From NCBI GenBank assembly GCA_036417435.1, contig CM070903.1, forward strand, positions 82,701,501 to 82,765,500: a stretch of DNA of 64,000 bases. The letters run 5' to 3'. Made by a program: the position numbers and the translations under genes. The notes beneath the pieces are model-generated. The model saw only the letters and a list, made by a program, of their open reading frames with translations, was not told the origin of the DNA and ran no database searches. Of the stretch, positions 10,620 through 21,900 are shown one piece after another. Origin of the DNA: Inia geoffrensis. Lineage: Eukaryota; Chordata; Mammalia; Artiodactyla; Iniidae. The first letter of the stretch is position 1; every line of letters begins with the position of its first letter.

Positions 10620-12239
10620 AAAACCAGCCTTAACTAAGTCTCCAACTTGTGTTTTCCATATTCATGTTTGCAAGCAATGAATGAGCGTTCAGTCACTTTC
10701 TCTGCTATTAGTTCTCTGTTACCGAATCCAAGCTCATGCTACTAGCTGCATGATAGGTCAATAAATAGAGAGATGAAGTGTTGGGGTAAGGAATAGCAAC
10801 TTTCTTCAGAAATCCAGCAGACCAAGAAGACGGCTGACTAGTGTTCCAAAGAATCATCTTACCCAAGTTAGAATTTAGGCTTCTTTATGCTAAAAGGGAA
10901 GGGGTTGTGACTGGTTGTTGCAGACATCTTGGTGCCAGCCAGACCCCAGAGGAGATGTGATAATCCTTTGATCTTGTAGCTGTCCATGTAGCTCCAGTCA
11001 CTATGTTCCTGAAAACCTCCAATAAGGCAAATGTTATTTTCTGTTCTACAACTTTTTATCTCTATATGAATGATCTACAACTCTTTATATGAATGAAAAG
11101 TGTTATGGCTTTAAAGGTCAAGCCTGGGAGACAGAGCCTTGAGACAGGGCTATTATGTATATTTCAGACTATAGGCAACATTCTTTTAAAGGAAGGTACA
11201 GAGCCAGCATGACTAAGCACAGGCACCAGAGCACAAAGGTTAGAGCTAAAAGAGTAGATCCAATATGGAGTCAGGTTTGTTCTTCTCTGTTACATGAGGA
11301 CATCCTCACATCTCTCCTGTGAGGATCTTGCTTATTCAGTGTAAGGTTTTCTTGACCATTTCTATATTGGTAATTCTAGTTCTGGTTGTATATTCCACCC
11401 AGATCTACCCTGAGCCCCAGACTGTTATAACCAGTACTCACTAGATATCTTCATTTGGATGTCTCAAATTGAACTCATCATTCTGCCCCACCTTCCCTTG
11501 TTTTCCCTTAGTTAATGATACCATTGCCCATCCACCTGGTCACCCAAGCCAGAACCCAGAAGTTAGTCTAGATTTTCTCTCTCCTTCACTTCCACATCCT
11601 GGTAGTATCTTGGGGGACTCCTCCTGGGAGCAATTCTGAATCAGTCAGGGTCCAATCAGGAGAGATAAGCCACATAGTAATATGAATAGAGAAAGTTTAA
11701 TATAAAGGGACATTGGGGGAGAGGGCCTAGATTCTATAAAGGGACATGATAATTAAATTTGGGGCCAGCCTCTGGCTTTCCCCTAAGTTGTAGGAGTAAG
11801 CCTCAGAGAGTACTCCCAAGTGGGCACATTATTTACTCCTGTATATATCTCCCCAACCAAGACATAAACATTCTGCGGTCATTTTTTTTTACTATCTCTT
11901 TTCCTTTTCTCCTCATATTCCCATCATCAAGACCAGTCAAGCCCACCCTTTCAGAGTCTCCCCACCCACTGCTTAATCTCCATTCTTGCTGCCATGGGAG
12001 TCCAGTCCTCCTCACCTCATAGTTACTGTACAGGAACCATGTTCCACGAGGTCACTCATTCAACAGCCTGGCCCTGTGCAAGGTGCTGAAGATATAGACA
12101 TGAATTGTCACATAAACCCTCCAGCCTGACGACCATCTCTTTGCCAGGACAATCTTCCCTCCTTTCAGCAAGTCAGTCCCCTCCTCAGGGACCTATAAAG
12201 GCATGCTGTTGCCTACCCAATAAATTTTAAGTTCATACT
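10620..12239. other. Unassigned intergenic sequence, 1.6 kb
   Basis: There is no gene that can be supported. A patch at about 11637-11760 ('cagtcagggtccaatcagg', 'gaaagtttaatataaagg') resembles a common old mammalian repeat that I cannot name. The remaining sequence appears single-copy. Confidence 0.45.
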
Positions 12240-12790
12240 TTGCTTTCTTTCATTCACTCAAGTATTACTGAAGGGTTACTACATGCCAGGCACTGGTACT
12301 AGGTATAAAGGTGGACAAACAAGGCATGGGCCCTGCCCTCAAGGAATTTAGTCTAGTGGGGAAGACAGACGTAAAAGCCAAAATCACAAAAATAATTATA
12401 TAATTACTATTGTTTAATTAAAACTATTATGAACAATATGAAAGGTGCCTATAAGAGTATATAAACAAGAGATCTGATCTATTCCAAACCAGGAAGCAAG
12501 ACAAGGCCTGAGATCTGAGCAGGAGCCCAGGTTTAGGTGTGTGTTGGGTGGAAGGTAGTTGTTAAGTGTCCCAGGAAGAGGGAACAGCTCATTCAGAGGT
12601 CCAGCTGTGAGTATACATGGGGCATGAGAAACTGTATGCCTATAGCATAGCAAACAAGGGAGAGAGTGGCAGATAAGGAATGAATCATGCAGTGAATTGC
12701 AGATTGTATTAAGGTTTTTGGACTTTGTCCTTCCTAAAAGTTATGAGAAGCCATTGATGGTTTCAAAGCATGTTATACCATGACCTGACT
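12240..12790 (+). repeat. L2-like ancient repeat, longest copy here
   Basis: Readable blocks are 'ctacatgccaggcactgg', 'ccctgccctcaaggaattta', 'gtctagtggggaagaca' and, distally, 'atgagaagccattgatggt' and 'catgacctgactta'. The order matches a familiar ancient mammalian repeat. L2 is my best name but was not checked against a library. Confidence 0.5.
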
Positions 12791-13747
12791 TACATTTTTT
12801 TCTCTCAACATTTTATTATGAAAATGTTCAAACAGTGAAGAGAATTGTACAATGAACACCCATACTGCTGACTCACATAGATTTTACAATTAACATTTTG
12901 CTCCTGACAATTTTTAAACTACATCACACTGAGAAGTATGTAGGTATTAAAAAGGAGGAAATAAATTTAATCTCTTCATCCCAGGGAGGATACAAAAATG
13001 TTTAGAAATGGTACAGCCTAGCTGATAAAATGATTAGAAATTATTAAATGCACAAAAGCACAAGGGATCATTGCAAAATTCCAAAGACAGTTATTGGGGA
13101 AAAGTGTACTAGAGTTGTTTTCTCAGATACACCCTTTATCATTTCATCTTTGTGGACTATGATTCCAGGTCCAAGGTTATATTTTTATTTTTTTATAACC
13201 TGATTTCCTCTTATTAGAACTTGAAATACAGTGTTTAAAGAGGTAAAAACTCCACAAACACTTTAGTTTCTAAGATAATTTGCACTTCACCAGGTGAGTT
13301 GATGAAGCGCTGACAAATGGTGACAAGAGGAATAGAGAAAAAAAAAGATAAATTTAAAAAATGTATGGGAAGTGGAATTGATGAGAAGTGTTAACTAATT
13401 AAATTAGGGAGAGAGAGAAGAAAGTTTCAGCAGAGATGTTTCGAGGGCAAAGGAGGAATAGACTATTAAAACGCTTATTTTAATTTTGGATATGCTAATT
13501 TTCCTAAGCCTCTGAAATATCCGGGTAAATATTACAATAAGCAACTAGAATTTAAACATGGAACTGGAGGGGTGGGGGATGTTCAAGTCTAAAAATACAG
13601 ATTTGGAAACCATAATCATATAGGTCCCTGATTGAAACCATGAAAGCAGATGAGGTTGGCTCTGGAGAGTATGCAAAAAGGACAATTGTCACCTTGAGTC
13701 ATCACGAAATCTCTGGGTCTCAGGTACCTTAAAAACTTGATACTGTT
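12791..13747. other. Mostly unassigned, with an old L1-like patch
   Basis: About 12800-12910 ('gaagagaattgtacaatgaa', 'cacccatactgctgactc') resembles a common L1M-class fragment. I assign nothing in the rest. Confidence 0.4.
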
Positions 13748-13758
13748 CCAGATGACTA

Positions 13759-14102
13759 TTTATTTATTTATTTATTTATTTTTGGCTGCATTGGGTCTTC
13801 GTTGCTGTGCATGGGCTTTTCTCTAGTTGCAGCACGCAGGGGCCACTCTGTTGCAGTGCGCGAGCTTCTCATTGTGGTGGCTTCTCTTGTTGCAGAGCAC
13901 AGGCTCTAGGCATGCAGGCTTCAGTAGTTGTGGCACGTGGGCTCAGTAGTTGTGGCTCACAGGGTCTAGAGCGCAGGCTCAGTAGTTGTGGCACATGGTC
14001 TTAGTTGCTCCAATGCATGTGGAATCTTCCCAGACCAGGGCTCGAACCAGTATCCCCTGCACTGGCAGGCAGATTCTTAACCACTGCACCACCAAGAAGT
14101 CC
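13759..14102 (-). repeat. CHR-type tRNA-Glu SINE, long form, antisense
   Basis: It begins with (TTTA)n and 'tttggctgcattgggtcttcg' and ends 'ccaccaagaagtccc'. A perfect 11-bp duplication CCAGATGACTA lies at 13748-13758 and 14103-14113. This is the last CHR SINE before the SINE-free TRA2B 5' region. Confidence 0.95.
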
Positions 14103-14113
14103 CCAGATGACTA

Positions 14114-14955
14114 CTTTAAACAAGCAAGAATCAAACTGCCACTTTTTACAACCCAATAATAAAAGTAATAATGGGCAAGGTATCTGAATACACATTTCCC
14201 TAAACAAGATCTACAAATGGGCAATAAACACATGAAATATGCTCAACATCATTATTAGGGATAGGCAAATCGAAATCGCAATGGCATACCACTTCACACC
14301 CACTAGGGTGGCTATAATTAAATGGCAGTTCCTCTAAAAGTTAAACATAGAGTTACCATACAACCCAGCAATTCCATTACTAGGTATATTCCCCAAAGAA
14401 CTGAAAATATATGTTCATCCAAAAACTTGTACATGAATGTTCACAGCAGCATCATTCATAATAGCTAAAAAGTGGAAACCACCCAAAAGTCTACCAAACT
14501 GATGAGTGGATAAATAAAATGTGATACATTTATACAATGAAATATTATTCAGCAATAAAAAGGACTGAAATAGTAATACATGCTACAGCACAGATGAACA
14601 TTGAAAACTTTATACTGTTAAAGAAGCCAGTCACAAAGGATTTCATATTACATATACAATTCCATTTTTATAGGAAATGTCCAGAATAGGCAAAACTATA
14701 GACAAAGCAGATTTTAGAGTCCTTAGAGCTGGGAGGGTTGTGTGTGTGTGTGGGGGGGGGGGGGGGAATGTGAGGGGGAAGATGTACCAGGACTATTAAT
14801 GACAGGTTTCTTTTTGGGGGTGATGAAACTGTTCTGAAATTGTGATGGTTGCACAACTCCGTAAATACAAAAACCACTTGAACTGTACACTTTAAACAGG
14901 AGTATTGCGTGGTATGTGAATTATATCTCAAGAAAGCTGTTTTAAAAAATCAAAT
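14114..14955 (+). repeat. Old L1 3' end (ORF2 end plus 3' UTR)
   Basis: Clear L1 blocks: 'gaaatatgctcaacatcatt', 'cactagggtggctataatt', 'acccagcaattccattacta' and 'ggtgatgaaactgttctg', ending 'attatatctcaagaaagctg'. A GT repeat joined to a 15-base G-run sits inside it at 14739-14766. Confidence 0.85.
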
Positions 14956-15429
14956 GGCCCTTTACAGGTATCAAAGTACCTCATCAGCTGGGTACCATAC
15001 TTTGTTTTCTCTAAAGGGAAACAACAGGCCCAGAGGGATGTCTGAACTTCCAAGTTTGGACTCTTTCCACAATGTCATGTTGTTGGGTGATGGCATAATT
15101 AATCTTCACTCCTTGTGACATGGCTATAGCTGTACATCTCTCTAACGCAAAATCTTAGTTTGCAAGTGTATGTTTAACAGTTCTCCCTTATTAGACCACT
15201 AACTTCAGATGAGAGATTGTGACTGATTTCAGTACATCAAGATCTGGTAAAGTGCTTTGATATTTAACAGATGCTCAAATGAAGGGTTTTCAGGTAGGAA
15301 AGATCCACAACTGAAACTACAGGAAACCAAAGGAAAGCACGGAACCCAGTATACAGACATACTCCCTCTCCAACCAAATCAAGACACAAAAAAAGAGAAA
15401 CGAATAAAGCGAAAGAACGGAGAGAAGAA
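14956..15429. other. Intergenic sequence just upstream of the TRA2B CpG island
   Basis: Single-copy-looking sequence without a recognisable gene. GC content rises sharply after about 15430. Confidence 0.4.
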
Positions 15430-15621
15430 TGGGAGAAACGGCGGGCCTCTCCTCCCTCCCTTCCTTTCCCCACCCTCCACGACAGCTTCCCAGAAAGTTC
15501 CAGAAGAGAGTCAGGCGTGGCCGGTGACATCACGACGCCCCGTGGCGACGACCACTGAGGCCACTGGCGCGCTTTCTTTCCCGCCTCAAAAAGACCCGGA
15601 GACGGGGTTAGCTTGGCGCGA

Positions 15622-15639
15622 GGGGCGGGGCTTACGTCA
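15622..15639 (+). promoter_or_regulatory. TRA2B: GC box followed by CRE-like site
   Basis: GGGGCGGGG (15622-15630) is a consensus Sp1/KLF site. TTACGTCA (15632-15639) begins one base later and matches the CREB/ATF half-CRE with one change from TGACGTCA. They lie about 285-300 bases before the ATG. Function is inferred from motif match only. Confidence 0.5.
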
Positions 15640-15743
15640 CGTACAGTTCGGGACGCGCCACTGCTGTAAAGGGAAAGCCGAGCGCGGAGGGGCGGAGCCA
15701 AGAAAGCGCGCCTTCTGGGAGGGGGTGGGGCCTGATTAAAGAG

Positions 15744-15762
15744 CGTCGCGTCACATCCGGGA
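15744..15762 (+). promoter_or_regulatory. TRA2B: CRE/ETS-like motif cluster near the presumed start
   Basis: 'gtcgcgtcacatccgggag' combines a CGTCA half-CRE with an ETS-type CCGGAT core on the opposite strand. It is about 160-180 bases before the ATG, where transcription probably starts. This is motif evidence only. Confidence 0.4.
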
Positions 15763-15921
15763 GGCTTAGAACCCGAGCGGAGGCGGTGCGGAGCGCTTCT
15801 CGTCTCAGCGGCTCGGGAACCAGTGCGTGCTGCGGGGCTGCGGCTGAGCCTCTAGATAGAAGGCGCAAGAGGTTGGCAGCTTCGATTGAAGCACGTCGGG
15901 CGGTGAGAGCAGCTAGAAGTC
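15763..15921 (+). other. TRA2B: TRA2B 5' untranslated region (approximate 5' end)
   Basis: A GC-rich leader with no upstream ATG. The sequence before the start codon is 'gctagaagtcATGA', giving G at -3, a fair Kozak context. The 5' boundary is an estimate. Confidence 0.6.
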
Positions 15922-15957
15922 ATGAGCGACAGCGGCGAGCAGAACTACGGCGAGCGG
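15922..15957 (+). CDS. TRA2B: TRA2B coding exon 1
   Basis: It encodes [12 protein letters not shown] and ends after a whole codon (CGG). The donor GTACGT starts at 15958. The start is fixed by the match to the family N-terminus and the absence of upstream ATGs in the leader. Confidence 0.97.
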
Positions 15958-18900
15958 GTACGTAGCGGTGGTGCAGGGGGCGGCTGTGTGGTCCCAGCTT
16001 CTTGGATCTCTTTCCAGGCCCGTCGGCCTCGGACCGGGAGACTGGGGCGATTTCGACTCCGAAGTCTGAGACCGGGAGGGATGGGAGTCAGAGGTTTAAA
16101 AGCCCTAGTGGGTAGTGTCTTTATCCGTGAAGGAGGCCGCCGGCGGGTTTAGGTGGCCCTTTACTCGAAACGGCGGTTTTTTCCGTTATGGGGGTGGGGG
16201 GGGAATTAAAAATGGCCGCTGCGTCCCCTCCGTGGTGGGGGAGGGGAGCGGTATCTCGTTTCGCCGTTGCTCTCCTGTGAAGCCTCGCCGCAGCCATCTT
16301 GGGCTGGCGGGCTGGGCGCCTGCCAGAGGCACAAAATGGCGGAGGAGCCGCGCGACAACCTCCAGGCCGCGGGGGACGGGGCGGGCAGAAAGGCAGCGTT
16401 CTTTGGGATTTTTTTGCTCAGAATTCAGGTTAAGACAGGATCATATTCTGGGCCCCGAAAGAATGGGAATCTGGGGTGTTCTTGGGGCCTCTTTTAAAAT
16501 GGGGAAAATTAGTCTGAGGTAGACTAAGTTCTGGACCCGTTAGTTTGAGGGGGTTGCGCGCCAGCTTTGTGTTCGGCCTACATGGAGTGCTTTTCTTTGA
16601 TACCGAAAGGGCTTTCAAACCCAAAATCGTTTTCGGTATCCAGAGTAGACCACGGGGTCGCTGAGATTTTCTTGTTTGAGGGAGTAGATTTTTTTCTGCG
16701 AGATGGTGGAGGGGAAATTGGCGGGCAGCGATTTACGACGCCGTTGTTTTCTTTGTTTTGAGGCATTCCTACTCTGAAGCACAAGTTGTGTTGGTGCACT
16801 TTTTAAAGTTTCCACTCCAAAATGTGGAGTTTGGTGAGGGTTGGATATACTGCAGAAATAAGAAAGTTCCCGGGCTTAGAAAGCATGATATAAAGCTTGG
16901 CTGCGGGTTCGTGAGTGTTAAGATGCAGGAATGTCAGTCTTGCCAGAATCTTGCATATTTGGAGGTTTGTTAGAAGAAGGGTAATAAAAAGCACCATGGA
17001 ACTTGACTTTTTTTTTTTTTTTTTTACTTGATGGGATTAAGTTGGGTGTTTTTACAGTTTATCTGTAATTGTCAGGTAAATCTACTTAAATATCTTCTCA
17101 AACTCATGAAACAAATTTTAGTTGGTTCATTAGAAGGGCGTTTTTATAGAGAAACTCCTTAGCTCTTGGAGTCTTAGTGAATTTACTGTGTAACTTTGGA
17201 GCCAAGTCTGATTAATTTGGTTTGAACTAATCAGGCCCCGCCTTTACCTATGCAGATGAGTATTGGCTTTATATGTTTTCCCGTAAGACGATTGATTGCC
17301 ACTGTCACCAGTGTGTGTGTGATTATTTTTTAAGCTCGCTCTTAGGGTGAGAAAGCTTGGATCAAGTTCACAGGTTGTTAAAGCTGTGGGTTATGGTTTC
17401 TGCCGGTTGAATATACTGTCGAAACTAGGCGTCAGTGTTCGGACTGGAAAGCAAATGATAATTTTAGTCTTCAGCTATTAAACAAAACAGTTATAGGATA
17501 CTTTTGCATTGTTTTGAGACTACAAAATGACTGGTCTCTGACTAGAGCTCCCAGTTGAATAAACCTGAGTAAGTTACTTGTGATGGTGTGCTTGAGAAGA
17601 TGAAAGATTCCCCAAAGGAAAGTTAGGGTATTTTTTACGTAAGGGAGGAAACAATTTCAAGAATTAGGTCCTGGTTTGAGACATCTCAAGAGACATTGTC
17701 ATCCCATTAATCAAGTTTTTGAATTGGTACTTTCTGTTAGTAGAATATACATCCTAGTTATATCACAATCCCGTTACATAGAATGGTTATTCAAAAAATC
17801 CTTATGGAAGGAGACAGTAATAAAAAAATTTAAAGGTACATGTTAAAAATTGATACTTTGTCTTACATAGAGTCTTGACTTCTTGGAAGTTTTTTTGAAC
17901 TCTGACGTTGTGGAGTACTTCCACATTGTTTTCTTTGGCATTTGTTTCTTATGTAGATTGCTTTCCAGTCGGTTTATTGGAACCTGAAAGGGTTAGACTA
18001 TACCTAAAACAAATACGTTTGGGACTCCCAAAGAATGCGTGGCAAAACCATAAAGCTCAGTGGGATGATTTAAATATAACGCCATTAAAAACACTAGGTA
18101 GAGCACTCGGGTCTGATTGGCTAGAAACTTCCTTTTGGAAGTGCCTGAAAACAGTGGGAAAACCGTTGCATTCGGGGTAATAATCTTGGATATGGCCTGC
18201 TACGAATAGCTTATCTGGAGCCTGAAAAATTAACTTTCATTCCACTCTGAGTTTTCAGACATTAAAAATTGTTGATGTAAATCACTAATACCAGTCTAAT
18301 CAGCTAATGTTAATGTAATCACTAAAATCTTACCAGCTGGAACCACCTCCTGCCCCACCATAGCCACCGGCCCCGCCGCTCTAGACTATTATAAGTTCGA
18401 TTCCTATACAGACTGGGGTGGGGTGCGAGCAATAAATTACCCTCGACTTGGTTGTTGATTGCGTGTTTACTTTATTGCGTGAATATTGACAGAGTTGTGG
18501 TTCCTTGTGTTCCTTTGTCTTGTTTTAAATGTGCAGCTAGGGTGCGTTCCGGAATTTTTGTGGTTCGTTTCACACTTTCAGTTATGGCAGAATCTACCTT
18601 TTACCTGTATCTGGGATTTTTCGTGTCAGAGTTGATAGGTTTAAATTAAAACCTGTTTCTAATTAGAGCTGACTTCCCTGATCTGGCCAAATCCATGTTA
18701 AAGTAAGATATTCATTTCCAAGTTCTAGTTTCTTCCAGTCATTTCCCAAAATTGGTCACATTTTTTGCAAAGCACCTTTGGAAAAAGAGGTGCTTTTAGC
18801 AGATATGTCCTGTCACAATTTGGGAGAATAAGAACATGATAGAGCCATGTACCCAAGTTTAGAGGTGCATGCTAATGGTGAGAGGGGGGTGGTAAATAAA

Positions 18901-21900
18901 TCTTGTAAGGCCCAGTTATGGTCACGCTCTTTAGGGTGTGGTGACGTTTGTTTGTTCTTGGCACTGGTTTAATGTTCAACCCTTCTAACTAATTTCTTTA
19001 GCTTGTACAAATGGGTCTTTACCTAGAGAAACCAGAAACTAAGGAAACGCTATTTGTATGGACCAAATCATTTTAATTTGCTATCAAGATTGCAATAAAT
19101 ACTCTTGATAGTGTTGCCTATTTTTGTAGAAGTAATGTGTATACAATATAGGTATATTTAGTCTTATTCTTTGTAGAGATGAATAGCATCTGGATACTAT
19201 CCCATCAAACTGCCTTTCAGATTCTGCAGTTTATTTTCTCTTCTGCTTAATCTTGGGTTGTCTTTTTGAATTGTTTTTAGCTCCTAATTCTAAATCCAAA
19301 TTTTCAAAACTAAAACATCAATCTGTTTCTTCCTAGAGGATTAAATTAATGTTGGTGGGAGGAAATAGTTTTGTTTCAGTGTGAGTCTGGTTAGGCAGAA
19401 GTCTCTTGAAACCAGGTTGAAGAATATTTTTCTTGGTCTTAACTAAGAATGATTTAATGTTACGGATATGGCCTGGAACTAGAAGGTGGCATGTTCATAC
19501 TGAAATTACAAGTAATTATAAGGTAAGTACTACTGGTTTTGTGAAAAGATTGAACAGGAATTCAGAAGATGAGAGGTGTGTTAAATGGAATTTGCCTTGT
19601 ACAGCTTTTTCCCATTCCTTATCTCCAATAAAATCCAAAGCCTGGTAAATACTAATACTTGCATAGTTGTTGACATTTTGCCCAAGAGGACAATGCTACA
19701 GTGTGTATATCTTTTGAGCCTTAGCATTGCGTGTTATGTTGATCAGTTTTTTACTCATAATTGTATTATTTTCCTATGACCTACAGTGATGTGATTGGGA
19801 ATTTTAAGTGTTCACCCAATTTAGTTTTTGGGGGGAGGGGGTCAGTCTTGTTTTTAAGCTGGGGTTGGGGAGTTCTTCATTATAGCAAATTAGTCTTCAA
19901 ATTCACCCAAAATCTTTGCTTTGAATTGGGTTTTGGAGGTTACATTCTGATTTTTATCAACAAGATTGCTGAATATGATAGCATGGATGAGGACCCTTTT
20001 GGGGTTGTTTTTTGTTTGTTTTTTTTTTTTGCTTAGATATTAGATTAAAAAGTAGTCTTCTGAAACAGTAAAACATACTTGCGCCTGAATGTTTTATGAA
20101 TGTAAATTCAGAGTCTGTATGTATTTGCAAGAGATCCTTTTAAAAGCTTGGGCTTAGAGCTCATTTAGGCATGTCAGGTGACATTTTTTTCAGCAATTTT
20201 CAGTCTTCGAGGATTTTTCTATCCAACCAACATTCCGGTAGAGTTTAGCTGCAGAAAGAAATAGTATAGTCCGTACGTTGATATGAGCATTGATCTTTAT
20301 AGCAGATTCAATGAGTTTTTCTTTATCTCCTCCTAGTTTTTAAAATACTACCTTGTCGATCAACCTAATGAGTTTTCACATTTTTAATGTTACATAAATT
20401 CCAGCTGTAGTCCCTAGAATTATTTTAACAAAAATCGTGTTGGTTATGGGACAAATTTCTGCTTATTTGTAAGTAGAATCTCTTAACCATATGTACATAA
20501 CATTAGCCCAGTAGTTGTTCTTCTGGTTTTATGAAGTGGCCACTTGAACTTAGCTGTGGTTTGAATGAACCTAGTATTTATATTATCTAGCAGTGTGCTT
20601 TGTTCTTTAAATATGAAAGAAGGGAGAATGTTGGGAAGGAGTAATGAAATAGCAGGAAGGCGTCCATATTGAAAACTTGTGGTATCTAGAGCTTTGGCCT
20701 CTTCCAGCATCTTCTGCACCTAAGCCCTGTATTTAAACTTTAGGAGGCCTTAAGAGGAAACCTGCTTGGGCATTCTGATTCCACGATTACATTTGTGCTG
20801 GCAGTAAACATTTCCCATTACATTTTAGTGATGGATATTAAAGCGAATTACTGTGACTCCCTTAAATAAAAAGTTATTTAAATTTTTTCCCGGATTAAAT
20901 AAGCAATAATTAATATTGAAAAACTAGACTGAAGATTATGGTTGTCTTTTTGATCAGATAGGAATAAAAACTCATCTCTCACTCTGTTTTTTTTTCCCCC
21001 CAAGAAAGTTTTATTTTCAGAAAAACTAGGAGAGGAAATTGTTAACAATGAAAGATCATAAGGTGAAGTTCAGGCAAACTAGGATGTTTTATGAGAGCAG
21101 TTATTTTGATTAAGGTGTTCAGTAGACACTACTATACTTTATTGATCTGTTAAGTGATATCGAGTCTTTTTAATAATTTCAGGAGGTGAGCTGTAATTTT
21201 CTCCCAATATTGCCACCTTTCAAAGTAGGATTGCTCCTTTGGACTGCAGAAGATTTTAATACTTTGTTCATTGAGGGGGGAGATTTTACCAAAAATTCTT
21301 TGAAAACACCACTGTTGGATTCAAGTTTGTTCTGCTTTCTTCATAGCTACTCGCATGTAGTAGTTGGTTGATTTGATCTTTTTAATGATTTTAGTTCTAA
21401 ATTTAGTAAGTTGGGCCATTCATATTATAAAATCACTAGAGCAGCTTTCTAGGGGCGGGTTGAACACTATAGTCCAAATTTTCAAATTCCCTGATAATTG
21501 GTTTTTTACAGAGCTACTTTTGCAGTTAAAAAAATGTGTGACGTTAAATACATATCTTGCCCTTAGTCACAATTTGTAAACCTCTTCAACCCTCAGCCTT
21601 GTCATCATTGTGCAAATGAATTGTCCGTGCTTTCCTTTCTTGCACTTTTGTATTTACGTGTCACTTTTTGACTAGAGATGTGCTTTTGACACTGAACATA
21701 CTTTCTATTGATGAATACGATAAGAAGTGTGAAATGTAATTATAGTTCTTAAAATGTCAGTTGAACAGTAAATGTTCAGTCGTGCACTTCACATTCAGCT
21801 TAAGCATGATAAATCTACTTGGAGTAGACAGAAGAGATTGATTATATATTTTAGAGCCAACAGGAAACTAGTTTCAGTTTTTTGAGCTGCGTATTCTAGC

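Larger units (their letters stand above)
15430..16420 (+). promoter_or_regulatory. TRA2B: CpG island promoter of TRA2B
   Basis: CG dinucleotides and G/C-rich motifs are dense here and scarce in the flanks. The island covers the proximal promoter, 5' UTR, exon 1 and the start of intron 1. No TATA box is placed convincingly ahead of the transcript, which fits a broad CpG-type start region. GC boxes, a CRE-like site and an ETS-like site cluster at 15622-15760. This is expected of a broadly expressed splicing-factor gene. The exact transcription start cannot be read from sequence alone. Confidence 0.85.

Noticed and set aside
15257..15739. 160-codon open frame on the + strand across the TRA2B promoter, and a 145-codon frame opposite
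   Set aside because: It is a chance frame in GC-rich CpG-island DNA, with no domain, Kozak context or conservation evidence. It overlaps the promoter.
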